In this document: positions 8,042 through 17,160 of the stretch, piece after piece | Numbering within the stretch: position 1 is the stretch's first letter | Layout: each line of letters starts with the position of its first letter | Assembly: GCA_045545575.1 (NCBI GenBank) | Contig: JAZQBE010000028.1 | Span: forward strand, 1-64,000 | Direction of reading: 5' to 3' | Origin: Shuttleworthia sp045545575 | GTDB lineage: Bacteria; Bacillota; Clostridia; Lachnospirales; Lachnospiraceae | Length of the DNA stretch: 64,000 bases | Program-made: the position numbers and the translations under genes | Notes under the pieces: generated by a model | Seen by the model: only the letters and a program-made list of their open reading frames with translations | The model's database searches: none | Told to the model about the DNA's origin: nothing

Positions 8042-10036
8042 CTATTTCATATCCTCCAGCATTTTTTTCATCTCGATCAGACGATCGCGGTATTCCGCTG
8101 CCGCTTCGAAGTTTAAGTCCCCTGCCGCGCGGTCCATGCGCCTTTTGACTTTTTCGATTTCCGCCTTCAGTTCCTTTTCGGTCATGCCTTCCACATCCTT
8201 CGTAAAGGATGCTTCCTCGGCCGCCAGTTCCTTGGAGATGCGGATGGCGTCCTGCACCGCCTTTTTGATGGTCTGGGGTGTAATGCCGTTGGCTTCGTTG
8301 TATTCCTGCTGAATTTTCCGCCGGCGCTCCGTTTCGTCGATGGCGGCGCGCATGGAATCCGTGATGGTATCCGCATACATAATGACGTGGCCTTCGGCAT
8401 TTCGGGCCGCCCGGCCGATGGTCTGGATCAGCGAGGTCTCCGACCGCAGGAAGCCTTCCTTGTCCGCATCCAGAATGGCCACCAGAGAGATTTCCGGAAT
8501 ATCCAGACCTTCCCGCAGCAGGTTGATGCCGACCAATACGTCAAACACGCCCAGGCGCAGATCCCGGATGATTTCCGCCCGCTCTAAGGTGTCGATGTCG
8601 GAGTGCAGATACTTCACGCGGATGCCCAGTTCCTGCATGTAGTCCGTCAGATCCTCGGCCATCCGCTTGGTCAGCGTGGTGATCAGCACCTTGCTGCCCT
8701 TGTCGGTCTCCTTTCGGATTTCGCCGATCAGATCGTCGATCTGCCCTTCCACCGGCCGCACGTCGATGGCCGGATCCAGCAGGCCCGTGGGGCGGATGAT
8801 CTGCTCGGCCCGGGCCAGTTCGTGCATTTCTTCATACTCTCCCGGTGTTGCGGAGCAGAACAGCATCTGGTCGATTTTGTCCTCAAATTCGCCGAAGTTT
8901 AAGGGCCGGTTGTCCAGGGCGGAGGGCAGGCGGAAGCCGTAGTCCACCAGCACCTTTTTGCGCGCCTGGTCGCCGTTGTACATGCCCCGGATCTGGGGGA
9001 TGGTGATGTGGCTTTCGTCCACGATGATCAGAAAGTCGTTGCCGAAATAGTCCACCAGGCACTTCGGCGCCTCGCCGGGCAGCGCGCCGGTGAGATGGCG
9101 GGAATAGTTTTCAATGCCGCTGCAGAAACCGGTTTCCCGAAGCATTTCAATGTCGAAATTGGTGCGCTCGGAAATCCGCTGGGCCTCTAAGAGCTTGTCC
9201 TCCCCGCGGAAATAGCGGATCCGCTCGTCCAGCTCCGCCGCGATCGTTTCGCAGGCGCGGTCCAGCTTCGCCTTCGGCACCACGTAGTGGGACGCCGGAA
9301 AAATGGCCACGTGCTCCATCTGCCGCTTCGGTGTCTGGGACAGCACGTCCATCTGGGTGATCCGGTCGATCTCGTCCCCGAAAAACTCCACCCGGTAGGA
9401 ATAATCCGGCACGTTGGCCGGGAAGATATCCAGCACGTCGCCCCGCACGCGGAAGGTGCCTCGGGTGAAATCCATGTCGTTGCGCACGTACTGCATGGCG
9501 ATCAGCTCTTTGATCACGTCGTCCCGGTCCTTGCGGTCGCCGGGGCGCAGGGAGATCATCAGGTTCTCGTAGTCCTCCGGCGAGCCGATGCCGTAGATGC
9601 AGGACACGGAAGCCACGATGATCACGTCCCGCCGCTCCGCCATGGACGCCGTGGCGGACAGGCGCAGCCGGTCGATCTCGTCGTTGATGGACGAATCCTT
9701 GGCGATGTAGGTGTCCGTCTGGGGCACATAGGCCTCGGGCTGGTAATAGTCGTAATACGTCACAAAATACTCCACGGCGTTTTCCGGCAAAAACTCCTTG
9801 AACTCGCCGTAGAGCTGGCCCGCTAAGGTCTTGTTGTGGGAAATCACCAGGGTGGGCTTGTTTAAGGCCGCGATGATATTGGCCATGGTAAAGGTTTTGC
9901 CGCTGCCGGTAACGCCCTTTAGAGTCTGAAACTGGTTGCCCTCTTTAAAACCCGCCACCAGGGCATCGATGGCCTGGGGCTGATCTCCCGTAGGGGCATA
10001 CGGGGAGTGTAGTTTAAAGATCGATTCTGTCATCAT
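8042..10036 (-). CDS. uvrB: UvrB excinuclease subunit
   Basis: About 664 residues. The upstream codons of the longer reading (from 10057) lack a ribosome site; AAAGGA lies 4 nt before the ATG at 10036 and 7 nt before the ATG at 10033, and either may be used. Motifs are Walker A GVTGSGKTFT, the beta-hairpin region YYDYYQPEAYVPQTDTYIAKD, helicase motifs DESH and SATPGEYE, QTIGRAARN, and the C-terminal UVR motif (EIEKVKRRMDRAAGDLNFEAA). UvrB verifies lesions and recruits UvrC. Its first codons overlap the end of a yoeB toxin gene, an unusual arrangement, and no SOS box was found for this transcript. Confidence 0.96.
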   Translation of the reverse strand: MMTESIFKLHSPYAPTGDQPQAIDALVAGFKEGNQFQTLKGVTGSGKTFTMANIIAALNKPTLVISHNKTLAGQLYGEFKEFLPENAVEYFVTYYDYYQPEAYVPQTDTYIAKDSSINDEIDRLRLSATASMAERRDVIIVASVSCIYGIGSPEDYENLMISLRPGDRKDRDDVIKELIAMQYVRNDMDFTRGTFRVRGDVLDIFPANVPDYSYRVEFFGDEIDRITQMDVLSQTPKRQMEHVAIFPASHYVVPKAKLDRACETIAAELDERIRYFRGEDKLLEAQRISERTNFDIEMLRETGFCSGIENYSRHLTGALPGEAPKCLVDYFGNDFLIIVDESHITIPQIRGMYNGDQARKKVLVDYGFRLPSALDNRPLNFGEFEDKIDQMLFCSATPGEYEEMHELARAEQIIRPTGLLDPAIDVRPVEGQIDDLIGEIRKETDKGSKVLITTLTKRMAEDLTDYMQELGIRVKYLHSDIDTLERAEIIRDLRLGVFDVLVGINLLREGLDIPEISLVAILDADKEGFLRSETSLIQTIGRAARNAEGHVIMYADTITDSMRAAIDETERRRKIQQEYNEANGITPQTIKKAVQDAIRISKELAAEEASFTKDVEGMTEKELKAEIEKVKRRMDRAAGDLNFEAAAEYRDRLIEMKKMLEDMK

Positions 10037-10286
10037 AGTGTCCTTTGCATGATGCAATAATTACATTTTGCCCATCATATCGATACACAATCCTGTTTGC
10101 TGCATCAATTCTTCGTGACCACCATCCGCTGAGATCTCCCCTGAGTGGCTCCGGTTTTGCAATTCCCTCATACGGGTTTCTCTGTACATCCTTTAATACC
10201 AGATTGATCCGTTTGAGGGTTTTTCGGTCCTCGCTCAGCCACTGCAAATACTCAGCCCATGCTCTGTCATCCCATAAAAGTCCCAT
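10014..10286 (-). CDS. yoeB: YoeB-type (Txe) mRNA interferase toxin
   Basis: 90 residues, the usual YoeB length. E46, R65, H83 and Y84 fall at the same numbers as the catalytic residues of E. coli YoeB (KPEPLRGDLSGWWSRRID, NRIVYRY, GHYDD). The family cleaves mRNA at the ribosomal A site. It starts 3 nt after the antitoxin stop codon (TGA TCT ATG), so the two are translationally coupled. The last 20-23 nt overlap the start of uvrB in another frame. All key residues are intact, so the toxin should be active unless neutralised. Confidence 0.93.
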   Translation of the reverse strand: MGLLWDDRAWAEYLQWLSEDRKTLKRINLVLKDVQRNPYEGIAKPEPLRGDLSGWWSRRIDAANRIVYRYDGQNVIIASCKGHYDDRIDL

Positions 10287-10289
10287 AGA

Positions 10290-10550
10290 TCAGTCCTCAA
10301 TCAGAGAATGCTCCTTTAACACCGATTTCCCGTTGTCGATCTCCGAAGTCACTTCCTTAAGCCAGGAAAGATTACTTTCAGAGTAAAACGGATCCAGGGA
10401 AACCTCAAATGGAATCCGCCGTTCTCTCGTCATTTTAACTGCAAACATCGTAAACGCTGTCGTCATGTTCATTCCCAGTTCTTTGCAAAGAGCATCCATA
10501 TTGTTTTTCAGTTCTGTATCCATACGGAAATTCACCATTGACTGTGCCAT
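10290..10550 (-). CDS. relB: RelB/DinJ-family antitoxin
   Basis: 86 residues from the ATG at 10550, which has AAGGAGG 8 nt upstream; the longer reading from 10655 crosses the promoter and is rejected. The N-terminus MAQSMVNFRMDTELKNNMDA is the ribbon-helix-helix DNA-binding motif of RelB/DinJ proteins, and the C-terminal tail should wrap the toxin. It forms a module with the YoeB-type toxin and should autorepress. YoeB is more often paired with a YefM (Phd) antitoxin; here the partner is of the RelB class, a known but less usual combination. Confidence 0.88.
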   Translation of the reverse strand: MAQSMVNFRMDTELKNNMDALCKELGMNMTTAFTMFAVKMTRERRIPFEVSLDPFYSESNLSWLKEVTSEIDNGKSVLKEHSLIED

Positions 10551-10571
10551 ATCGTTCACCTCCTTACATAC

Positions 10572-10600
10572 AAAGTAAATCATTTGACTTGCGTTGTCAA
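10572..10600 (-). promoter_or_regulatory. Toxin-antitoxin promoter with overlapping operator-like palindrome
   Basis: TTGACA (10595-10600) and TACTTT (10572-10577) are spaced 17 bp on the minus strand. The spacer and -10 contain AAGTCAAATGATTTACTT, an imperfect palindrome with one extra base, suited to a ribbon-helix-helix repressor. Autoregulation is inferred. The -35 abuts the T-run of the preceding gene's terminator. Confidence 0.7.
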
Positions 10601-10603
10601 TAC

Positions 10604-10644
10604 AAAAAAGACACAAGAACAAAGCGTTGCCCTGTCCCTGTGTC
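10604..10644 (-). terminator. Terminator of the solute-binding protein gene
   Basis: On the minus strand GACACA pairs with TGTGTC across a long GC-containing loop and is followed directly by six T. It lies about 20 bp after the stop codon at 10665. Confidence 0.6.
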
Positions 10645-10664
10645 CTTTTTATCATTTGGTTTCG

Positions 10665-12629
10665 CTAGTTTCCCAGCACTTCGTTGATGTAGTCTACGTA
10701 TTTCTCCGGCTGCTGCGCACCGACTTCGTCGCACCACTTCTGCCAGTCGGCGTCGTTTTCGATGTCCAGATCCCCTTTGATGAACTGGGGCAGCCAGACG
10801 GCCGTGGCGGTCAGCAGATTGCTGTTCATCAGGGATGTAAACTCATTCTGTTCCTCATTCAGCTGCCCGGTCACCAGTCCGGGAATCGTGCCGGTGTTGG
10901 CGTACCGGTTCCACTCGTCCTGCGCGTGCTGCAGCACGTCGGTGTAACCCATGTCGACGTGATCGTTGATGTTTATGCCGCAGGCGATCCGGCCGCAGGC
11001 CGCCGCAGACTGCAGGCCGTCGGTCAGCTCGATGGCGGGATTCTTCAGAATCCACTTCTCGCCGTCGCGCTCCTCGAAGTCGTAGGCGCCGTCCTGCAGA
11101 CCGTATTCGTTATAAAACGCGTTCTGCAGCTGCGCCTGCTCATCTTTGGAGAAGCCTTTGCTGTGAAGCAGGCCGCCCTCTTCGGTGTAGAAATCATCCA
11201 GGAAGGTCAGAAGCGTGGCGATGTCCTTGCCTTCCAGCTTGTTCGTCAGCGCCATGCCGTTCTGCACCATGTTCGCGGTGGTGAAGTAGGTGTCCGGCAG
11301 TTTCATCTGCTCGTCTGCGCTGCCGTAGATATCGTTCACGGGATACGCTGCGCCGTAGACACAGATGCCTTCCGTCGCGGCGTTTTCCGCGCTCTCCAGC
11401 AGGCTGCCGACCGCCGACTGCTGCCCGTACCAGCAGCCCACCTTGCCGGCGTAAACCGACGGGATGTCCACCTTCCAGAACAGGGCGTCCGAGGTTTTTT
11501 CGTCAAAGGTCCGATCGATCCAGCCGTTTTTATACCAGGTTGCAAGACAGGTTAAAAATGCCCGCTGATGCTCGGAGGTGTAGCCGTTTCTGCAGACGCC
11601 GTCCTCGTCGAGATAGAACGATCCGCAGCCGCCGCCGAAGCCGGACTCCAGCATGCCGTTGCCGTTGCTGCCCCGGTAGGGAAGCTGCATCGCGTAGCCG
11701 TCCGTAATACCTTCTTTCTCCAGTGCTTCGGCAAAGATGTCCAGCATCCACTCCCAGTCAGAGATGAAAATGGGATCGCCGCCTTCCCAGTCCGGGTCGA
11801 TGTTCTTCTGCACAAAGGCGCGCAGATCGTCGTCATAGTAACTCGGGAACACCACGTCGTCTTCCCAGCTGTCCTTCGCGTCGTTCGTGTACTTTCCGCT
11901 GAAGGCCGCGCCGGTGGACGGGTTCTTTCCGTATTTGACAATCCAGTCTCTGCGGTACAGATAGCCGCCCCAGAAATCCTCCGGCACGTCGCACACGATG
12001 TACAGCTGCAGCATCTTGCGTCCGTCGCTCGTGTTCACGTACATCTGCGAGGCCAGATCCGGATGGCTGTCCAGCCAGGCCGAATAATTCGGCATATACT
12101 TCAGATACTGTCCGACGTCGAGGAGCACACCGTCCTCGTAGAGCGCCGCGGGGGAATCCGCACAGTAGGATACCGGGATCAGATCCTGGTATTCCCCGGT
12201 GGCGATCAGCGTGTTCATGGCATCCTGCTGGGAGCCGTCCGGCAGCGCGTCCACTTTGAGCGTAATCTCCTTGCCGTTCCATTCCTTTTCAAGAAGATAG
12301 CTTAAGGTCGGGTTGTCCAGATAATCCGCATAGAAGAACGACGGTTCCGTGTTGCCGATCAGGATGTTGTAGGACGCCGGCAGTCCGGCGAACTCGTCCG
12401 GCTCTTCCTCCGGTTCCGGTGCGGTCTCCGATTCACTCTGTGCCTGCTCTTCCCCGGCGTCTTGCGTGACGGTTTCCGGCTCCTGCTGTTCGTCCTGCTC
12501 CGCGGCGGGCACGTTTTCTTCCACGGCCGTTTCAGGCTCGTTTGTTCCGCCGGAAGCGCCGCAGCCGGCCAGGAGGCCGACAGCCGTCATCACAGCCAGA
12601 ATCAGTGCTGCTGTTTTCTTTCCCCTCAT
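10665..12629 (-). CDS. Extracellular solute-binding lipoprotein (sugar ABC-transporter type)
   Basis: 654 residues with a lipoprotein signal (VGLLAGC, Cys near 23) and a long acidic, Glu/Gln-rich linker to about residue 75. The rest resembles LipO/family-1 sugar-binding proteins: NTLIATGEYQDLIPVSY, LLDVGQYLKYMPNYSAWL, and YLYRRDWIVKYGKNPSTG. These lipoproteins capture oligosaccharides for an ABC importer. No permease or ATPase gene is nearby, so it is an orphan, perhaps served by permeases elsewhere. It is 190 bp downstream of an AraC regulator and a GH78 enzyme, which suggests rhamnose-containing oligosaccharide as ligand. An AGGAGG site precedes the ATG. Confidence 0.82.
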   Translation of the reverse strand: MRGKKTAALILAVMTAVGLLAGCGASGGTNEPETAVEENVPAAEQDEQQEPETVTQDAGEEQAQSESETAPEPEEEPDEFAGLPASYNILIGNTEPSFFYADYLDNPTLSYLLEKEWNGKEITLKVDALPDGSQQDAMNTLIATGEYQDLIPVSYCADSPAALYEDGVLLDVGQYLKYMPNYSAWLDSHPDLASQMYVNTSDGRKMLQLYIVCDVPEDFWGGYLYRRDWIVKYGKNPSTGAAFSGKYTNDAKDSWEDDVVFPSYYDDDLRAFVQKNIDPDWEGGDPIFISDWEWMLDIFAEALEKEGITDGYAMQLPYRGSNGNGMLESGFGGGCGSFYLDEDGVCRNGYTSEHQRAFLTCLATWYKNGWIDRTFDEKTSDALFWKVDIPSVYAGKVGCWYGQQSAVGSLLESAENAATEGICVYGAAYPVNDIYGSADEQMKLPDTYFTTANMVQNGMALTNKLEGKDIATLLTFLDDFYTEEGGLLHSKGFSKDEQAQLQNAFYNEYGLQDGAYDFEERDGEKWILKNPAIELTDGLQSAAACGRIACGININDHVDMGYTDVLQHAQDEWNRYANTGTIPGLVTGQLNEEQNEFTSLMNSNLLTATAVWLPQFIKGDLDIENDADWQKWCDEVGAQQPEKYVDYINEVLGN

Positions 12630-12818
12630 CTTTCGTTCCTCCTCAGATTCTGACGTTCCCCTTCCGGTGCCGGTCGATTCTGGTCCGGCGGAAGGATCTT
12701 TGTTTTTGTCTTACACCCTGAGGATACGCTCTTTTCACGGGTGGTTTTGCGTTTTTGGGATCGAATTGTTCAATATCGTATGCTTTCTGAAGTTTTTGTG
12801 CGAATTCATCCGATTTCG

Positions 12819-13589
12819 TCAATGCATCCAGGGTTTTTCTTTATTGACATACTTCAGGCCCTGCGCGCGGTAGGCCGAAGGCGTCACGCCAAACGCCCGG
12901 GTAAAGACCCGCGTAAACTGGCTCTGGGAGGAATACCCCGCATTCTCGGCGATCAGCGACATGGGCATATCCGTCATGCGGACCATGCGCTCCGCGTCCT
13001 CCATCTTCGTTCGCATGATGGCGGTTTTGAGATCCTCCCCGGTTTCCCGCCGATATTTGCGCGCCAGCACCTGCGGGTTGATCTCCAGAGCCTCCGCGAT
13101 CGACGCAATGGTCATCGGCTCGTGGCTGTGAAACAGGATGTACTCCCGGCACCGGGTAATCACCACGTCCCCGGTCCAGTCCTGACGGATGGACCGGATG
13201 CGCTGAATGGCATCCGCCGCAATCATCCGCAGCTGTTCATAGAGTCCGTCCAGCGTATTCTCCCGCCGGATCGCGCTGATATGCATTTCCTGCAGCATCC
13301 GCGTCATCTCCCAGGCGACCCCCTGCGCCGCCATGCGGTCCGATACGTAGGCCGAAACGGACGCCGCGCGAAACCGTGCACTTTCCAGTTTCTCACCCGG
13401 ATCCTGAAACGTCTCGCTCCAGGTCAGGTCCGGAAGCGATGCCTGCGCCGCGTCGAGATCCAGACGCTCAATCGCGTCCAGATAGGCGCCGACGCTTCGG
13501 ACGTACCGCTGCCGGCTTTCCTCGTCGCGGTCGTACTCTTCCGCGGCGTCTGCCAGCATCTTTTCGGAAAATGTAACCCTCTGTTTCAT
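12819..13589 (-). CDS. AraC-family transcriptional regulator
   Basis: 256 residues. The C-terminal 100 residues are a double helix-turn-helix AraC domain: YILFHSHEPMTIASIAEAL, VLARKYRRETGEDLKTAI, and the family signature IAENAGYSSQSQFTRVFTRAFGVTPSAYR. The N-terminal 140 residues are helical and not recognised, without the usual cupin. Its ATG overlaps the stop of the GH78 gene by 4 nt (ATGA), so the two are translationally coupled. It probably controls the GH78 gene and the binding-protein gene in response to the released sugar. Confidence 0.88.
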   Translation of the reverse strand: MKQRVTFSEKMLADAAEEYDRDEESRQRYVRSVGAYLDAIERLDLDAAQASLPDLTWSETFQDPGEKLESARFRAASVSAYVSDRMAAQGVAWEMTRMLQEMHISAIRRENTLDGLYEQLRMIAADAIQRIRSIRQDWTGDVVITRCREYILFHSHEPMTIASIAEALEINPQVLARKYRRETGEDLKTAIMRTKMEDAERMVRMTDMPMSLIAENAGYSSQSQFTRVFTRAFGVTPSAYRAQGLKYVNKEKPWMH

Positions 13590-16492
13590 GTGTTCCCCTG
13601 TATTCTGCTTTCAGACAGCTTCCGCAGCATCGCTTCGATCTGCCCGGCCTTCTGCGGCGCCTGCTGTGCCACGTGTGCCAGCGTCTGCCCCCGCAGATAC
13701 GCCCGGATCGATTCCTCCGCCAGCTCCGGCATCACGTTCGTCAGTACGCGCCCGGCTTCGGGGTCGTCCAGCAGCGCCCCGATCGTCGACTGCATGGAAA
13801 AACGCGTCTCCGTCAGGGAAAGATCCGTATCATATTCGTACTCAAAGACGCCGGATCCGGTCTCAACCCGCTCGCCGCTGCCCGGAAGGACGATCTCCGC
13901 CGTCGTGTTAAACGGTACTTCCACGCGAAGACGATACCGGCCGTTTTCGCACCGCGAATCGACCGACGCCCGTCCGTAGGGCGTTTCGGCAGACGCCTCC
14001 ACCCGGGGCAGTCCCATGGTGGGCCGCGGCGCGATGCGGATCTTCTTCCATCCCGGCGCGGCCGGCCGGATGCCTGCCACGTCTTCAAACAGCCAGGTGC
14101 CCACCGAGCCGTAGGAATAGTGGTTCAGGGAATTCATTCCGGATTCGTCAAACGATCCGTCCGGATGCACCGAATCCCAGCGCTCCCAGATCGTCGTGGC
14201 GCCTTTTTGGATGGCGTACATCCAGCCGGGATAATCCGGCTGCATCAGGATCTCCGCGGCCACGTCGTGCATTCCGCAGGACGACAGCGCCGGCAGGAGG
14301 CTGGCCGTCCCCACAAACCCGGTGGTCAGATGGCCGCCATGATCCGACACCGTCCGCTTCAGAATCGACGCGGCGCGTTCCCGGTACTGTTCTTCTATCA
14401 TATCATAATGCAGCAGCATTGCGGCCGCGGTCTGGGTTTCCGAAACAATTCTTCCGGTTTGGGTTACATACTCCCGGTTAATGGCTTTTTTGATCCGCTC
14501 ATATCGGCTCCGGTACGCCGCCGCGTCTTCGCCGTATCCCAGTTCTTCGGCCGCGCAGGCGGTCCGCCGCACGGATTCGGCAAAAAAGATATTGGCGACC
14601 AGGTTTTTGTCCGTTCCGCCGCTCATCAGCCCCGGCCGGGACTGGGGCGCGTCTAAAGCCAGCCAGTCGCCCCGCTGAAAACCGTTCGTCCAGAGGTCCT
14701 CCTCGCCGCAGGCGCGGATCATGTACTCCGTCCACTGCTTCATCAGCGGATACTGCTCCCGCAGCAGCGCGCGGTCGCCGCCCGCCATGTACAGATTCCA
14801 GGGGATGAATGTCGCGCAGTCGCTCCAGACCGCGGTGCCGACCGCTTTTCCGACCACGGACGGCACGATGTGGGGCACGCCGTGTTCGTCGTCGGTTTCC
14901 TCCGCCACGTCGCGCAGCCACTTCGCGAAAAAGAGCTTCGTGTCAAACAGCAGACCGGCGGTCTCCGAAAAGATCGTCGCGTCGCCCGTCCAGCCCAGGC
15001 GCTCGTCGCGCTGGGGGCAATCCGTCGGGATGTCGAAGAAGTTGCTGCGCTCGCCCCATTCGATGTTGTTCATCAGCTGATTGACCAGTGGATGGCTGCA
15101 GGAAAACTGCCCGATGGGACGCATCGCGCTGTGCAGCGCACAGGCGGTAAACAGGGCTGCGACCGCGTCTTTTTCTTCCGCCGTCGCCGGCAGGGGCAGG
15201 CCCGTCACCCGCACGTAGCGGAAGCCATGATAGGTAAAATGGGCCATCACCGTTTTCCCGGCCGAAGATGCGTCCGCGATAAAGACGTCTTCCGAGCGGG
15301 CCGTGCGCAGGTTGGTGTTGTAGAAATTGCCCGCCGCGTCGAGGGCTTCGCCGTGCTGCAGCACCAGTTTACAGGGCTCCGCCAGCGCAGGCAGCGTCAC
15401 CTCCACCAGCCCTGCCATGTTCTGGCCGAAATCCAGCACCAGTTCCCCGGCGGGCGTGATCAGCACCTCTTTGACAGGGATCCGCTGCTGCACAAAGACG
15501 CCTTCGTCCTGCTGCGCGACGATCCATCGGTGATCGCCGTTTCCGGGATCCACCAGCGGCTTTTCGGCCGCGGAGGGCAGGGTATCTCCGTCGAAGACCT
15601 GCGCCTGCTCGCGGCGGAGCCGAAGATCTTTCGTCAGGTCCTGGGTTTCACCCATGTAGATTTCCGACGAGCGGATCTGCCCGGTGCGCACCGTCCAGGA
15701 GCCGTCGGTACCGACGGTCTGTTCCTGGCCGTCGGCCGCAGTCAGGTGCAGTTCGGCCAGAATGGCCGGCCGGTCGCCGTACAGATGACGGCTGCCGTCG
15801 CCGTTCAGATAGCCCGCATACCAGCCGTTCGCGGCCGTGATCGAAAGCGTGACGGCGCCGTCCTTCGCGGCCCGCACCTGTTCTGTCACGTCACAGGTCT
15901 GGTACTGAACCGCATGATTGTAGGACGTAAAACCGGGCGCAAAGAACCGGCTGCCGGCTTTTCTGCCGTCGACGGCCGCCTCGTAAAGTCCCAGCGCCGT
16001 CACGTACAGGCGGGCTTTCGCCACGGCAAAGGGAATCGCGATCTCTTTTTCAAACACCGGGCAGGACTCTTCGCAGAGTTCCTCCGATGCCGTGATCCAT
16101 TTCGCGTGCCAGTCCGCGGATGCCGCCCCGTGCACGATGCGTCCGGATTCGATCCGCGGGGCGGCTTCCGTTCCGGCGAAAAGCCCGGTTTCAAATGAAG
16201 CCGTGCCCTCATGGACCTGTCCGGCGCTGTCTGTTACGGTCGCCTGCACCTGATACGGCGTGCAAGGTTCGAGCGCGGGCCCGTCATAGGGCACACAGAC
16301 CGATTCGGCCGAGGGCACGAATCCGCTGTCCCATACCGTTTCGTCCGCCGTCCGGACGCATTTGGCCACCACAATCCGAAAGCCGGTCTGAAACGCGTTT
16401 TCGTGATCCGCTTCCACCTTCCATGTAAACCGCGGCGGCTCGTCGAGCCCCAGCGGCGCAAACTGGTTGGAAATCAGCAGTTCCTTGATCAT
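13586..16492 (-). CDS. GH78 alpha-L-rhamnosidase
   Basis: 968 residues, normal for bacterial GH78 enzymes. The N-terminal beta-sandwich starts MIKELLISNQFAPLGLDEPP with PRFTWKV. The catalytic (alpha/alpha)6 barrel contains FDIPTDCPQRDERLGWTGDA near residues 487-505, with the acidic residues used for catalysis in this family. WYAGYLNGDGSRHLYG and the ITPAGELVLDFGQNMAG segment also fit. There is no signal peptide, so it probably works on imported rhamnosides in the cytoplasm. AAGGGGA precedes the start. It is the first gene of GH78-araC-binding protein. Confidence 0.93.
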   Translation of the reverse strand: MIKELLISNQFAPLGLDEPPRFTWKVEADHENAFQTGFRIVVAKCVRTADETVWDSGFVPSAESVCVPYDGPALEPCTPYQVQATVTDSAGQVHEGTASFETGLFAGTEAAPRIESGRIVHGAASADWHAKWITASEELCEESCPVFEKEIAIPFAVAKARLYVTALGLYEAAVDGRKAGSRFFAPGFTSYNHAVQYQTCDVTEQVRAAKDGAVTLSITAANGWYAGYLNGDGSRHLYGDRPAILAELHLTAADGQEQTVGTDGSWTVRTGQIRSSEIYMGETQDLTKDLRLRREQAQVFDGDTLPSAAEKPLVDPGNGDHRWIVAQQDEGVFVQQRIPVKEVLITPAGELVLDFGQNMAGLVEVTLPALAEPCKLVLQHGEALDAAGNFYNTNLRTARSEDVFIADASSAGKTVMAHFTYHGFRYVRVTGLPLPATAEEKDAVAALFTACALHSAMRPIGQFSCSHPLVNQLMNNIEWGERSNFFDIPTDCPQRDERLGWTGDATIFSETAGLLFDTKLFFAKWLRDVAEETDDEHGVPHIVPSVVGKAVGTAVWSDCATFIPWNLYMAGGDRALLREQYPLMKQWTEYMIRACGEEDLWTNGFQRGDWLALDAPQSRPGLMSGGTDKNLVANIFFAESVRRTACAAEELGYGEDAAAYRSRYERIKKAINREYVTQTGRIVSETQTAAAMLLHYDMIEEQYRERAASILKRTVSDHGGHLTTGFVGTASLLPALSSCGMHDVAAEILMQPDYPGWMYAIQKGATTIWERWDSVHPDGSFDESGMNSLNHYSYGSVGTWLFEDVAGIRPAAPGWKKIRIAPRPTMGLPRVEASAETPYGRASVDSRCENGRYRLRVEVPFNTTAEIVLPGSGERVETGSGVFEYEYDTDLSLTETRFSMQSTIGALLDDPEAGRVLTNVMPELAEESIRAYLRGQTLAHVAQQAPQKAGQIEAMLRKLSESRIQGNT

Positions 16493-16638
16493 GGCAGTCC
16501 CCTTCCCATTTCCTGATTTGCCCGATTATGCCGGAATTCCTTTCCATTCTATGCCGGCTGTCGAATGGCATTTGCTGATTTCGTATGATCTTTGCTTAAA
16601 TCGGACTCCGCAAGCGTCTCAGGGGTACCGTCACGGCG

Positions 16639-16667
16639 CAAAACAGGCCATGGTTTCCCATGGCCTG
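16639..16667 (-). terminator. Terminator after dtd
   Basis: On the minus strand CAGGCCATGG, loop GAAA, CCATGGCCTG is a perfect 10-bp stem, followed by TTTTG. It is 27 bp past the dtd stop. Confidence 0.85.
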
Positions 16668-16693
16668 CTCTTACATCTGTTTTGCATCACACC

Positions 16694-17140
16694 TTACAGT
16701 TTCTCACTGTCCAGCACGATCGTAAAGGGTCCGTCGTTTACCAGCTGCACCTGCATGTACGCGCCGAAGGACCCGGTTTCGCAGTGCCAGCCTGCCTCGC
16801 GGCAGCGCGAGACAATGTAGTCGTACAGCGCTTCGGCCTTCGCAGGATCGCCCGCGTGGATAAAGCTCGGCCGGTTGCCCTTTCTGCAGTCGGCGTACAG
16901 CGTAAACTGCGAGATCAGGAGCAGCTCGCCGCCCACGTCCGCTAAGGACAGATTGGTCTTGTCGTTTTCATCCTGAAAAATCCGAAGGGCCGTCATCTTG
17001 CGGATCATCTTGTCCGCGATCTCCTCCGTGTCACCCTCGCCGACGCCGATCAGCACCACGAACCCGGTGCCGATCTTCCCCAGCACCTCGCCGTCTGCCG
17101 AAACGGACGCTTCCGTCGTTCTCTGAATCACAAATCGCAT
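16694..17140 (-). CDS. dtd: D-aminoacyl-tRNA deacylase
   Basis: 148 residues, full length. It begins MRFVIQRTTEASVSADGE, has the LISQFTLYADCRKGNRPSF motif with the SQ active-site segment, and near the end NDGPFTIVLDSE, with the Asn-Asp-Gly-Pro containing the conserved Gly-cisPro region. The enzyme removes D-amino acids (and Gly) mischarged on tRNA in the cytoplasm. It lies just downstream of secA, separated by two hairpins, so it may be partly transcribed from its own or the secA promoter. Confidence 0.95.
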   Translation of the reverse strand: MRFVIQRTTEASVSADGEVLGKIGTGFVVLIGVGEGDTEEIADKMIRKMTALRIFQDENDKTNLSLADVGGELLLISQFTLYADCRKGNRPSFIHAGDPAKAEALYDYIVSRCREAGWHCETGSFGAYMQVQLVNDGPFTIVLDSEKL

Positions 17141-17160
17141 GCTTCACCCCTTCTTCAGAA

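Noticed and set aside
10551..10665. LexA box for the antitoxin-toxin-uvrB unit
   Set aside because: GAAC and GTT occur near 10617-10627, but the spacing does not match GAAC-N4-GTTC.
14870..16198. A 442-codon plus-strand frame opposite the GH78 gene, and similar long frames at 30838-32067, 32949-33959 and 35599-36981
   Set aside because: They are mirror frames of high-GC genes with His/Arg/Val-rich, motif-free translations.
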